Origin: Flavobacterium sp. YJ01
GTDB taxonomy: Bacteria > Bacteroidota > Bacteroidia > Flavobacteriales > Flavobacteriaceae
Length of the DNA: 64,000 nt
Direction of reading: 5' to 3'
Assembly (NCBI RefSeq): GCF_029320955.1
Contig: NZ_CP119757.1
Span: 2,418,001-2,482,000, forward strand
A program made the position numbers and the translations under genes. Below are positions 24,961-34,277 of the stretch, in pieces. The notes below the pieces were generated by a model that saw only the letters and a program-made list of their open reading frames with translations, was not told where the DNA came from and ran no database searches. The number at the start of each line of letters is the position of its first letter. The stretch's first letter is position 1.

Positions 24961-26637
24961 TTATCTAACACCGTGCATTAATTTCTTCAACACTGGAGTT
25001 AAAGCAAATAACAAAATAGCTGCAATACCAGTTAGAACAACAAATACCATAAAGAATTCATATAAGTTATGAATCTCAAATCCTGCAAAAATTGGATTTT
25101 GAGCACTAATTTGATGGTGATCCAACAAAGCCAATTGCTCTGCAGATGGTGTTATTTTTTTATCTAAAACTGCTTGAAGATCGATTCCTAGTTCTTTTGC
25201 TTTTGCAAATTTATCTCCCGTTGCAGGCAATATAGAACCTAAAGTTCCTCCTAAAGCATAACCAGATGCATTAGACAAGAAGAATACTCCATATAACAAT
25301 GATGCAAAACGTTTTGGAGACAATTTACCCACCAATGATAGACCAATTGGAGATAAACATAACTCAGCACATGTATTTAGGAAATATAATAAAATTAACC
25401 ATTTTACTAACAAAAGTCCTGAAGTTCCGATATAAGAAACCTGAGTTGCAATCATAAAGAAACTTACCGAAATCACAACTAAACCAACAGCTAATTTTAC
25501 TGGAGAAATCGGCTCTTTTCCTTTAGCTCTTAAAGTATCCCAAAGAATACTAAAAGGAACAGCTAAAATTACAACAAACATTCCGTTGAAAATCTGAACC
25601 ATTGAAGGAGGCATTGCCCAACCAAAGAAATGTCTGTCTGTTTGGTTATCCGCAATAAAGGTTAAAGAAGAACCCGCTTGCTCAAACGCTGCCCAGAAGA
25701 AAATAATAAAGAATGACACAATGTAGATTACAATAATTCTGTCTCTTTCAATTTTAGTTAAAGAAGTATCAGAAATAATTAAACCTGCTAAAGCCAAACC
25801 ACTTGAATAAATCAAAGTATAAATTAAATTTTGCCCTACAACGTAGTGAAAAAAGAATCCTAAAGCGACAAATGCAATACCTGCAATTGCTAAAGATTTA
25901 CTAGAAAAGTTTGCTTGCTGCGCTTCTCCTTCTTCAAAATCCGAAGCATCATTTTTAGAAGGAAGCCCTCCTAGTGGTTTTCCTTCTGGAGAAACTACAT
26001 ATTTATTTTTCAAGAAGTAAAAAAGAACAGTACCTAACAACATTGCAACAGAAGCCGCCATGAATCCCCATCTGAAAGCGTGAATATCTCTAATTCCTCC
26101 AGCATCTTTAACATCTCCTAATAAAGGGCAAATTGACTGACCTAAAAAAGCTCCAATATTAATTCCCATGTAGAAAATAGTGAAAGCACTATCTAATTTT
26201 GTTTTTTCTTGTTTTGGATATAAACTTCCAACCATACTAGAAATGTTTGGTTTAAAGAATCCGTTACCAAAAACAATAACTCCTAAAGCAGAATACATGA
26301 TAATTTTAGCTAAATCTAAATTAGATTCAAAAACACTTCCGCTTGTAAACAAAAGCATTTGCCCAGTTGCCATTAACAATCCGCCTAATAAAATACAATT
26401 TCTATTACCTAAATAGCGGTCTGCCACAAAACCTCCAAGCATTGGTGTTAAATAACAAAGCCCTAAGAAACCTCCATAAATTAATGACGCTTCTTCTTCT
26501 TTCATTAATAATGAATTTACAAGAAATAAAGTCAATAAAGCTCGCATTCCATAAAAATTGAACCGCTCCCACATCTCCGTTCCAAACAATACCCAAAGTC
26601 CTTTTGGATGCGCAGTTTTTACTTGAGTTTCTCCCAT
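24961..26637 (-). CDS. POT-family peptide:H+ symporter (1)
   Basis: 558 residues. Same family as the following gene, with WERFNFYGMRALLTLFLVN, GGFVADRYLGNRNCILLGG, GNGFFKPNISSMVGSLYP and FYMGINIGAFLGQSICP. It is longer because of a hydrophilic segment (LGGLPSKNDASDFEEGEAQ) between helices in the middle and an extra section near the C-terminus (LQAVLDKKITPSAEQ). It imports small peptides with protons across the inner membrane. It lies 37 bases after the dipeptidyl peptidase IV gene, an arrangement that couples production and uptake of dipeptides. Confidence 0.93.
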   Translation of the reverse strand: MGETQVKTAHPKGLWVLFGTEMWERFNFYGMRALLTLFLVNSLLMKEEEASLIYGGFLGLCYLTPMLGGFVADRYLGNRNCILLGGLLMATGQMLLFTSGSVFESNLDLAKIIMYSALGVIVFGNGFFKPNISSMVGSLYPKQEKTKLDSAFTIFYMGINIGAFLGQSICPLLGDVKDAGGIRDIHAFRWGFMAASVAMLLGTVLFYFLKNKYVVSPEGKPLGGLPSKNDASDFEEGEAQQANFSSKSLAIAGIAFVALGFFFHYVVGQNLIYTLIYSSGLALAGLIISDTSLTKIERDRIIVIYIVSFFIIFFWAAFEQAGSSLTFIADNQTDRHFFGWAMPPSMVQIFNGMFVVILAVPFSILWDTLRAKGKEPISPVKLAVGLVVISVSFFMIATQVSYIGTSGLLLVKWLILLYFLNTCAELCLSPIGLSLVGKLSPKRFASLLYGVFFLSNASGYALGGTLGSILPATGDKFAKAKELGIDLQAVLDKKITPSAEQLALLDHHQISAQNPIFAGFEIHNLYEFFMVFVVLTGIAAILLFALTPVLKKLMHGVR

Positions 26638-26674
26638 ATTATTCGCTTATTTAATTAAGTTTAAAAGATTTAGA

Positions 26675-28846
26675 TTATAGATTTTCTTTGATAAAATTAG
26701 TCATTTTATTATACAGCTGGATTCTTGTCGCTCCGCCATAAATTCCGTGATTTTTATCTGGATAAATTTGAGAATCAAATTGTTTGTTTGCCTGAATTAA
26801 AGCTTCCATCATTTGCATTGAATTCTGCACATGAACATTATCATCTCCTGAACCGTGAATCAATAAAAATTTACCTTTTAATTTATCAACGTGATTAATT
26901 GGAGAATTTTGATCGTATCCGCTTGCGTTTTCTTGTGGAGTCTGCATGTATCTTTCTGTGTAAACGCTATCATAGAATCTCCAGTTGGTTACCGGAGCCA
27001 CAGCGATTGCCATTTTGAAAACATCATTTCCTTGAAAAATACAGTTTGAAGCCATAAATCCTCCATAACTCCATCCGAAAATTCCAATTCTTGCAGGATC
27101 AACATAAGAGTAAGAACCGATTACTTTTGCCGCATCGATTTGATCTTCGACCTCATATTTTCCTAATTCTTTCTGAGTCACTTTTTTGAAATCTGCACCT
27201 TTAAAACCAGTTCCTCTTCCGTCAACGCAAGCTACAATATAACCTTGTTGTGTAAGAGACAAGAACCAATAATCGTCAGTATTATTCCAATCGTTGTTTA
27301 CTTGTTGAGATCCTGGACCAGAATATTGGTACATAAAAACAGGATATTTTTTTGAAGGATCAAAATCTTTTGGTTTTAAAATCCAAGCATTTAATTCGTT
27401 TCCTTTTGCTGTTTTTAAAACGATAAATTCTTTTGCAGGCAAGTTATACGCTTTCAATTTATCAGCAAGAGCTTGATTGTTTTCGATAACTTGAATTTCT
27501 TTTCCAGTTTTTGACTCGTTTAAAGTATAAGTCGTAGGCACTAGATTGCTTGAGAAAGTTGTAATAAAATATTGGAAGTTCGGGCTAAAAGTTGCCGCGC
27601 TTGTTCCTACTTTTTTAGACAAACGTAATTTGTTTTTCCCGTCTAATGAGATTCTGTAAAGATCTCTATTGATTGAACCATTTTCTGTAGATTGGTAGAA
27701 AATAGTTTTTGTTTTTTCATCAAAACCGTAGTAAGAAGTTACTTCCCAGTTTCCTTTTGTAACTTGATTTTTAAGTTTTCCATTTTTATCATATAAATAA
27801 ATATGATTGAAACCGTCTTTTTCGCTTGTCCAGATAAAACTGTTGTCTTTTAAGAACGTTAAGTTATCTGTTACATCTACGTAAGCTTTATCTTTTTCAT
27901 TCAAAACTACTTTTGCCGTTGCTGTATTTCCATCAACAAACAATAAATCTAAATTATCTTGGTGGCGATTTAAAACTTGTGCAGAAAGGACATTTGCATC
28001 GTTAGTCCATTGTAATCTTGCAATGTAGAAGTCATTATATTTTCCTAAATCAACTTTTTTAGTTGCAGCCGCCGCTACATCATAAATATGCAATGAAACT
28101 TCTGAATTTTTTTCTCCTGCTTTTGGATATTTAAACGTCTCAATTGTTGGATACAAATCTTTATGAAACATTGACATTGAAAACTCAGGAACTTGGCTTT
28201 CGTCAAAACGAATGTAAGCTACTTTTTTACTGTCTTTACTCCAATCAAAAGCACGAACAAATGCAAATTCTTCTTCGTAAACCCAATCCGTAATACCATT
28301 AATTACCGCATTTTTTTTACCATCAGTTGTAATCGGAGTAGATTTTTTTGAAACTACATCATATACATATAAGTTATTTTCTCTTGCGTAAGCAATTTTA
28401 GATCCGTCTGGAGAAAAAGTTGGCTCTTGAACCTGAAAATCAAAAAGTTTCGTTAGCGATTTAGAAGCGATATCATATAAATAATAATCTGCTGTAAAAG
28501 AGTGACGGAAAATCTGATTGGTATTGCAAGCAATTAAAATTTTCTTCTCCGATGCATCAAAAGTATAACTATCAATACCTTCTGATAATTCTCTATGATT
28601 TTTAGTATCAATTAAATTAGATACTTTTTTTAAAGTTGCAAAATCATATAAATCAATCTGCATACTTCTGCTCGCTCTATCAATATTTAATACAGTATAT
28701 TGATCTGTATTTTTTAAAGACTGCAATTCATCCATTCCTTTTGCTCGGAAAGCGCCGCCGTAAATATTTTCGATAGTGATTTTTTGTTGACCAAAAACGG
28801 TTGCAACTAGAAATAGAAGTATTACAGTAATTTTACTTGTATTCAT
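26675..28846 (-). CDS. Dipeptidyl peptidase IV (S9 family)
   Basis: 723 residues from the ATG at 28846, which directly opens a signal peptide (TVILLFLVATVFGQ); the frame runs 63 bases further upstream but that extension is hydrophobic clutter with no gain. The N-terminal beta-propeller (about 40-480) contains YEEEFAFVRAFDWS with the paired glutamates that bind the substrate N-terminus. The alpha/beta hydrolase domain carries the nucleophile in GWSYGG (about 592), Asp in SGDDNVH (about 668) and His in NHGIYGG (about 700). It removes X-Pro or X-Ala dipeptides in the periplasm; the two POT transporters downstream can then import them. Confidence 0.94.
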   Translation of the reverse strand: MNTSKITVILLFLVATVFGQQKITIENIYGGAFRAKGMDELQSLKNTDQYTVLNIDRASRSMQIDLYDFATLKKVSNLIDTKNHRELSEGIDSYTFDASEKKILIACNTNQIFRHSFTADYYLYDIASKSLTKLFDFQVQEPTFSPDGSKIAYARENNLYVYDVVSKKSTPITTDGKKNAVINGITDWVYEEEFAFVRAFDWSKDSKKVAYIRFDESQVPEFSMSMFHKDLYPTIETFKYPKAGEKNSEVSLHIYDVAAAATKKVDLGKYNDFYIARLQWTNDANVLSAQVLNRHQDNLDLLFVDGNTATAKVVLNEKDKAYVDVTDNLTFLKDNSFIWTSEKDGFNHIYLYDKNGKLKNQVTKGNWEVTSYYGFDEKTKTIFYQSTENGSINRDLYRISLDGKNKLRLSKKVGTSAATFSPNFQYFITTFSSNLVPTTYTLNESKTGKEIQVIENNQALADKLKAYNLPAKEFIVLKTAKGNELNAWILKPKDFDPSKKYPVFMYQYSGPGSQQVNNDWNNTDDYWFLSLTQQGYIVACVDGRGTGFKGADFKKVTQKELGKYEVEDQIDAAKVIGSYSYVDPARIGIFGWSYGGFMASNCIFQGNDVFKMAIAVAPVTNWRFYDSVYTERYMQTPQENASGYDQNSPINHVDKLKGKFLLIHGSGDDNVHVQNSMQMMEALIQANKQFDSQIYPDKNHGIYGGATRIQLYNKMTNFIKENL

Positions 28847-28991
28847 TACAATTAATTTAAATATAAAAAAGAGCCCAATTTTAGTGAAAAAAATAAACAT
28901 AATACACATTTTAAGTGTTAAATGTTAAAAAAAATAACGATTGCGTACTTACTCTTTTTAAAATAGATTTTAAACAAATCTCTTAAAATGG

Positions 28992-28999
28992 TATATTTG
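28992..28999 (+). promoter_or_regulatory. Promoter -7 element of the mevalonate genes
   Basis: TATATTTG matches TAnnTTTG, 30 bases before the HMG-CoA reductase ATG. Confidence 0.5.
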
Positions 29000-29028
29000 C
29001 GGCAACATTATTATTTAAAATACTGAGA

Positions 29029-30342
29029 ATGAACAACGCTGTTGCCGGATTTTCTAAATTATCCAAAAAAGAAAAAATTAATTGGATTGCAAATGAATAT
29101 TTTTCAAACCCTGAAGAGGCTAAAAATATTATAAGAAATTACTGGAATTCAGACGAAAAGCTTCAGCAATTGCATGACGAATTTATCGAAAACACCATTA
29201 CAAACCTCTATATCCCACTTGGAGTCGCTCCGAACTTTTTAATCAACGGAAAATACAAAACCATTCCGATGGCAATTGAAGAGAGTTCTGTGGTTGCAGC
29301 GGCTTCAAAAGCAGCAAAATATTGGTCTACTCGTGGTGGTTTTAAAACAACGATTATCAATACCGAAAAAATTGGTCAGGTTCATTTCAATTACAATGGC
29401 GATGCCGAAAAACTAAAGACTTTTTTCGATCAAATAAAACCTAAATTCTTTTCTGAAACCCAGAATATTACCAAAAACATGCAACAGCGTGGCGGCGGTA
29501 TTTTGGATATTAAACTAAAAGACAAAAGAAGTTTACTTGAAAACTACTATCAGCTTCATGCTACTTTTGAAACCAAAGATAGTATGGGCGCAAACTTCAT
29601 AAATTCTTGTTTAGAGCAATTTGCTTCAACTTTAAAAGAAGAAGCTCAAAATTCTGATTTATGCCAAAACGGAGAAACTTTGGAAGTTGTAATGAGCATT
29701 TTGTCAAATTATGTTCCGAATTGTTTAGTTAGAGCGGAAGTTTCTTGCCCTATCGAAGAATTAGCAGAAAAACATATTCCAAATCCAACCGTATTTGCCG
29801 AGCGTTTTTTACAAGCGGTGCAAATTGCAGAAGTCGAACCTTTTAGAGCCGTAACGCATAATAAAGGAATTATGAATGGTGTTGATGCTGTGGTTTTAGC
29901 AACTGGAAATGACTTTAGAGCTGTAGAGGCGGGAGTACACGCATACGCGGCCAAAAATGGACAATATGCGAGTTTATCTCACGCTAAAATTGAAGATGGA
30001 ATTTTTACGTTTTGGCTTGAAATTCCGCTTGCACTTGGAACCGTTGGCGGATTAACTTCTTTGCATCCTTTGGTAAAATTGTGTTTAGAAATTTTAGAAA
30101 AACCATCGGCTCAAGAATTAATGGAAATTGTGGCTGTTGCAGGTTTAGCGCAAAATTTTGCTGCTTTACGTTCTCTAACTACAACCGGAATTCAGGAAGG
30201 ACATATGAAAATGCACCTTAATAATATCATCAATCAATTTGAAGCTACCGAAGAAGAGCGTCATCTAATTAAAACGCACTTCAAAAAAACAGCCGTTTCT
30301 CATAGTGCTGTGGTAGAATTTATTGAGAATTTAAGAAAATAA
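29029..30342 (+). CDS. mvaA: Hydroxymethylglutaryl-CoA reductase, class II
   Basis: 437 residues, the length of class II (bacterial) enzymes. It interconverts HMG-CoA and mevalonate. Motifs: IPMAIEESSVVAAASKAA (catalytic Glu region, about 83-100), KDSMGANFINSCLE, a LGTVGGLTSLHP loop, and the catalytic His in GHMKMHLNNI near 391-394. The organism is likely to use it biosynthetically, since flavobacteria make isoprenoids by the mevalonate route, although the family is also called degradative. A GHMP kinase follows after a 99-base gap filled by an intergenic repeat. Confidence 0.95.
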   Translation: MNNAVAGFSKLSKKEKINWIANEYFSNPEEAKNIIRNYWNSDEKLQQLHDEFIENTITNLYIPLGVAPNFLINGKYKTIPMAIEESSVVAAASKAAKYWSTRGGFKTTIINTEKIGQVHFNYNGDAEKLKTFFDQIKPKFFSETQNITKNMQQRGGGILDIKLKDKRSLLENYYQLHATFETKDSMGANFINSCLEQFASTLKEEAQNSDLCQNGETLEVVMSILSNYVPNCLVRAEVSCPIEELAEKHIPNPTVFAERFLQAVQIAEVEPFRAVTHNKGIMNGVDAVVLATGNDFRAVEAGVHAYAAKNGQYASLSHAKIEDGIFTFWLEIPLALGTVGGLTSLHPLVKLCLEILEKPSAQELMEIVAVAGLAQNFAALRSLTTTGIQEGHMKMHLNNIINQFEATEEERHLIKTHFKKTAVSHSAVVEFIENLRK

Positions 30343-30344
30343 TT

Positions 30345-30431
30345 TGGAGCTAATCCCGCTATCCGTTGCAATCTTTTATGTCTCGTTAAAGAAACGAGAC
30401 ATAAAAGGATTTCCACTGCTATCGGGGCTAA
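30345..30431. repeat. Intergenic hairpin repeat (CCCGCTATCCG...GCTATCGGGGCTA)
   Basis: A perfect 15-base stem CTTTTATGTCTCGTT (30373-30387) with AACGAGACATAAAAG (30393-30407) and a 5-base loop. It is flanked by GCTAATCCCGCTATCC on the left and GCTATCGGGGCTA on the right, which are partly complementary. The 87-base unit resembles a repeat scattered through flavobacterial intergenic DNA. It fills nearly the whole gap between two mevalonate genes. Confidence 0.7.
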
Positions 30432-30441
30432 AAAATAAAGC

Positions 30442-31353
30442 ATGAAAAATACCTTTTACAGTAACGGAAAACTTTTTATTGCAGGAGAATATCTAGTATT
30501 AGATGGCGCGGAAGCTTTTGCATTACCAACAAAATTTGGTCAGGATTTAGTAATTGAAGATCTTGAAAACAAAGAAATTGAATGGAAAAGTTATGATTCT
30601 AACCAGCATTTATGGTTCGAAGAAACTCTAACATTTGATGAAGTTATAAAAGGTTCCGACGCATTAATTGATACTGTAAAATCAACTCTCGTAAATATTC
30701 TGCATGAGGCTTATATTTTAAATCCAAAATTCATAGATAATTCAAATGGTTATAAAGTAAGTACTCATTTAACTTTTCCAAGAAATTGGGGATTAGGAAC
30801 TTCGTCGACATTGATCAACAACATTGCGCAATGGACCGAAGTTAATGCTTTTACATTACTAAACAATAGTTTTGGAGGAAGCGGTTACGATATTGCTTGC
30901 GCGCAAAACGACACTCCAGTGTTGTATCGTGTTAAAGATAATTTTGTAGAACAAGTTGAATTTAATCCTGATTTTAAAGAGCATATTTATTTTGTTTATT
31001 TAAATAAAAAACAAAACAGCAAATCTGCCATATATGCTTATAACAACCACAAGAATAATCATTTAGCGCAAAGCGTTGTCCAGAATAATAAAATTACTCA
31101 TGCCATCTTAAACGCCAAAACATTAAAAGAGTTTGCCTCAGCGGTTCAAAAACATGAAATTCATTTAAGCAATATTTTAGAAATGCAAACTATAAAAGAA
31201 GCTGTTTTTCCAGATTTTAATGGCGTTATAAAAAGTCTTGGCGCGTGGGGAGGTGATTTTGTAATGGTAGTTTCTAATGAAAATCCAAAAGAATATTTCG
31301 CAAAAAAAGGTTACGAAACAATTTTAAGCTACGACGAAATGATTTTAAATTAA
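30442..31353 (+). CDS. GHMP kinase, mevalonate-pathway type
   Basis: 303 residues. A GHMP-superfamily small-molecule kinase. The N-terminus (FYSNGKLFIAGEYLVLDGAEA) is the substrate strand typical of mevalonate and phosphomevalonate kinases. The ATP loop is FPRNWGLGTSSTLINN near 110-125, and GGSGYDIACAQ is a variant of the third conserved segment. Bacteroidota kinases with this GYDIA signature occur beside HMG-CoA reductase, as here, so a role as mevalonate or phosphomevalonate kinase is likely; which one cannot be read from sequence. The 3' end is 5 bases from the convergent gene at 31359. Confidence 0.85.
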   Translation: MKNTFYSNGKLFIAGEYLVLDGAEAFALPTKFGQDLVIEDLENKEIEWKSYDSNQHLWFEETLTFDEVIKGSDALIDTVKSTLVNILHEAYILNPKFIDNSNGYKVSTHLTFPRNWGLGTSSTLINNIAQWTEVNAFTLLNNSFGGSGYDIACAQNDTPVLYRVKDNFVEQVEFNPDFKEHIYFVYLNKKQNSKSAIYAYNNHKNNHLAQSVVQNNKITHAILNAKTLKEFASAVQKHEIHLSNILEMQTIKEAVFPDFNGVIKSLGAWGGDFVMVVSNENPKEYFAKKGYETILSYDEMILN

Positions 31354-31358
31354 GAAAA

Positions 31359-31802
31359 TCAGAAGTTATTCACTCGTTTCTTTTTCACAGGTTTTACATC
31401 TAAACGACGCACTGTCTGATCTTGCTCATTTGACTCTATAAGTCTGTTGTGCAAACGTTCAGCCATTTTTTCAATACTGTTTGTAATTGAATCGTAAACC
31501 AATTCCATTCTGCGGTGTTTTTCTTCTTTTACAGCTTTTAAAACATCTTCAACAAAAACCTTGTCATATTTTTCTGCGACAGAATCATGTGTATTCGTTA
31601 ATCTAATCACATAATCATTGCTCAAGATTGTCACCTTAAAATGCTGTTCCTCGTTGCTCAAATAATATTTTCCACCCAACTCATCAACATTGATGTCGGT
31701 GCTGCTCACTTTCAAAAGCTCTATAATAATACCATAGATATGACTTTCTATTTTGGTATATACCCTTGGCTTCTTTCTAAAAAAATTAAAAGTAGTAAAC
31801 AT
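31359..31802 (-). CDS. Conserved hypothetical cytosolic protein
   Basis: 147 residues without a signal peptide or membrane segment; I do not recognise the family. The first 15 residues are basic and aromatic (FNFFRKKPRVYTK). The middle is a mixed alpha/beta part (LLKVSSTDINVDELGGKYYL, VTILSNDYVIRL), and the C-terminal half is a long charged helix ending in a basic tail (KPVKKKRVNNF) that could bind nucleic acid. It is convergent with the GHMP kinase and separate from the PPIase gene upstream, which ends in a strong terminator. Confidence 0.6.
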   Translation of the reverse strand: MFTTFNFFRKKPRVYTKIESHIYGIIIELLKVSSTDINVDELGGKYYLSNEEQHFKVTILSNDYVIRLTNTHDSVAEKYDKVFVEDVLKAVKEEKHRRMELVYDSITNSIEKMAERLHNRLIESNEQDQTVRRLDVKPVKKKRVNNF

Positions 31803-32016
31803 TCAAATAGCTGATTATTAAAGCAATCCGTTAGTAATGTATTTCGTCGATTATTTTACACTGAAAAATCCCGTTAAACAAAAAAATCGAACAAATTAAC
31901 TGTAATAATTTGAATATCACAAATTTTTTAGATTAAATATCGACTTTCCCTACAGAGTATCAAAAAATTAACTAAAAAATATTACAAAATGAAATTGTAT
32001 AATTTCCGAAAAAAAG

Positions 32017-32052
32017 AAACCCGAAACTTTCAATGAAAGTTTCGGGTTTTAT
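32017..32052 (-). terminator. Terminator of the PPIase gene
   Basis: AAACCCGAAACTTTC (32017-32031) pairs with GAAAGTTTCGGGTTT (32035-32049) around AAT: a perfect 15-base stem with T-rich flanks on both strands. Confidence 0.9.
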
Positions 32053-32070
32053 AGGATGAATTATTAATTC

Positions 32071-34170
32071 TTAGTAATTGAATTGTAATCTGTTGTCTTC
32101 AATTTTAGCATTATTTTTCAACGCTGGCAATACTCTAGTTGCATCATTTGCGCTTTGAGCTTTTACTTTCTCAACATAAGCAGCATGATTAGCAATTGCA
32201 GGAGCTTTAACCGTTTTAATGTTTTTCACAACATATACACCAGTATTTCCTTCAATTGGAGCAGAAACTTTATTTGCTGTTAAAGCAAATGCATTTCCAA
32301 CAACTTTTGGCTCTTGTCCAACTCCTCCAGGTAAAACTGGATTATCTAAAGTTACGTCTGCAGCTTGCTGTACAGCAACTCCAACAGCTTTTGCGATAGC
32401 ATCAAGATTAGAACCAGACATTTTAGCTTTTAATAATTCTGCTTTTTTCTTGTTTTTCAAGATTGGCTCAACATAAGGTCTTGCCATTGTAACAGATACT
32501 AAACCTGATTTGTTTTCGCCTTTATATTGTGCAATTACGTGTCCGATATTTGCAATTTCAAAACGTTTAACATCACCAGTACTTGTTTCTTTATCAAATG
32601 CCCATCTTATGATGTTACGTTGGTTTCCTAATGGCCCAAACGCTTCGTCCATAGCTTTAGCATCAACTGGCGCAGCAACTTTTAAACCTAATTCTTTAGC
32701 AGCAGCATTAAAATCTTTGCTTGCAGCATCCATTTCAAATTTAGTAGCTAATGTAAATACTTTATCTGAAGTAGCTTCAGAAGGCTCGATTTTTTGAGCG
32801 ATTGTAGCTAAACGAATTCCGTCTTGTTTATCTGTAATTTTGATTACGTGAAATCCGAAAGGAGTTTCTACTAAACCAACTTTACCAATTCCGTTACTGA
32901 ATACAAAATCATTAAATGGTTTTACCATTTGGTTTGGACCAAAATATCCTAAATCACCACCTTGTTGTGCAGATGAATCATCAGAACTTGTAAAAGCCAA
33001 CATCATAAAACTATCTGGATTAGCTTGTACTTGAGCTAAAATTTCTTCAGCTTTAGCTTTAGCTTCTTCTTTAGTTCTTTTTTCTTTTTGGTTTGGCGTT
33101 TGAGATCCTTCATAACCAATTAAGATATGACTTGCTTTTGCATTAACTCCAGCTTTAAATCCTAAAGATTTAGAAATAGCATAGTATTTTCCGTAAACAT
33201 ATGGTCCGTAGATTGCTCCAGCTGGCAAGCTGAATAATTTATCAGCATCAATTGCTGGTAAAGCATTTTTAGGAACATAAGTAGAATCGTAAGGAACATC
33301 AGAATTTGCATTTACAAATTCAGCAACGTTTGTAGCATTTTTAAATCCAGGCAATGTATCATTTTTACCAGTTTTAGCATTGTAAACAACACTTCCAGAT
33401 AATAATGCATTTAATTTACCTTTAATTTCAGCCTCATCTTCTTTAGAAGGTTTGTCTTCAACTAAAACATATTGAATTTCGCGAGTTGCGTCTGCTTTGA
33501 ATTTTTTCTCATTTTTCTTCATGTAGTCAACAATCTCTGAGTCAGAGATTTTAACTTCACTATCTTTAATAGAAGAATATGGAGCTGCAGCAAAAGCAAA
33601 ACTTACTTTGTTTGCTTCCATTTCATACTTTAATTTTCCTTCACTAGCAGTTGTGTAAAGTCCTGATTTTATTAAAGTATTATAGATTTGGAATTTTGCA
33701 TTCAATTCTGCATCTTTTTCTTTTTCAGCTATAAATTGTGCTGCTTCTGGATTTGCTTTGAAGTAATCTTTAAATTTAACTACATCAAAAATTCCAGCTG
33801 CATTTAAGAACATTGGGTTTTTACCAATATTTGGATCTGATTTTAAAACCTCTAATAAGTGTTTTTCACCTACTCTCAATCCTAATTTTTCAAATTGTGA
33901 TGACAATAAAGCGATTGAAACTTCTTGATCCCAAACTCTGTTTGCAGCTTCAGTGGAAGTAATACCTTGCCCACTTTTTTCAAGATTACTAACTTTAATC
34001 CTAAAGTCTTCAAATGAAATATCTTTTCCGTCGATGCTTCCTACATCTTTTGAACTTTGACTAAATGTTCCTTTACCGATTAAGTCTTGTATTATAAATG
34101 CAAATAATGCAAGTGCAATAACCCCTATCAATAAAGCGGAACGCTGTCTAATTTTTGCTAAAACTGCCAT
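32071..34170 (-). CDS. PpiD/SurA-like peptidyl-prolyl isomerase
   Basis: 699 residues. One membrane-spanning helix at about 12-32 (SALLIGVIALALFAFIIQDL) anchors it in the inner membrane, with the rest in the periplasm, as in PpiD. The N-terminal SurA-like chaperone domain runs to about 230. A parvulin domain at about 345-455 has KASHILIGY, GGDLGYFGPNQMV and ETPFGFHVIKI. It probably helps fold outer-membrane and secreted proteins. It ends the minus-strand envelope group that includes lptC and an outer-membrane protein; a 107-base gap precedes it with a near-consensus promoter element (TATTTTCG at 34201-34208). Confidence 0.92.
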   Translation of the reverse strand: MAVLAKIRQRSALLIGVIALALFAFIIQDLIGKGTFSQSSKDVGSIDGKDISFEDFRIKVSNLEKSGQGITSTEAANRVWDQEVSIALLSSQFEKLGLRVGEKHLLEVLKSDPNIGKNPMFLNAAGIFDVVKFKDYFKANPEAAQFIAEKEKDAELNAKFQIYNTLIKSGLYTTASEGKLKYEMEANKVSFAFAAAPYSSIKDSEVKISDSEIVDYMKKNEKKFKADATREIQYVLVEDKPSKEDEAEIKGKLNALLSGSVVYNAKTGKNDTLPGFKNATNVAEFVNANSDVPYDSTYVPKNALPAIDADKLFSLPAGAIYGPYVYGKYYAISKSLGFKAGVNAKASHILIGYEGSQTPNQKEKRTKEEAKAKAEEILAQVQANPDSFMMLAFTSSDDSSAQQGGDLGYFGPNQMVKPFNDFVFSNGIGKVGLVETPFGFHVIKITDKQDGIRLATIAQKIEPSEATSDKVFTLATKFEMDAASKDFNAAAKELGLKVAAPVDAKAMDEAFGPLGNQRNIIRWAFDKETSTGDVKRFEIANIGHVIAQYKGENKSGLVSVTMARPYVEPILKNKKKAELLKAKMSGSNLDAIAKAVGVAVQQAADVTLDNPVLPGGVGQEPKVVGNAFALTANKVSAPIEGNTGVYVVKNIKTVKAPAIANHAAYVEKVKAQSANDATRVLPALKNNAKIEDNRLQFNY

Positions 34171-34277
34171 TTTATTATCGTTAATTTTATATTCAGTTTG
34201 CGAAAATACAATTATCTAGTTAATAACAATACAACTAGCGTTTTATTTTCAACATTTTTTTTCATTAATTTAAAAAA

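Noticed and set aside
28847..28909. Upstream extension of the dipeptidyl peptidase
   Set aside because: It adds 21 hydrophobic residues before a complete signal peptide; the ATG at 28846 is sufficient.
32219..32797. Plus-strand frames of 85 and 95 codons opposite the PPIase gene
   Set aside because: They lie wholly inside a well-supported gene on the other strand and have no signal or family resemblance.
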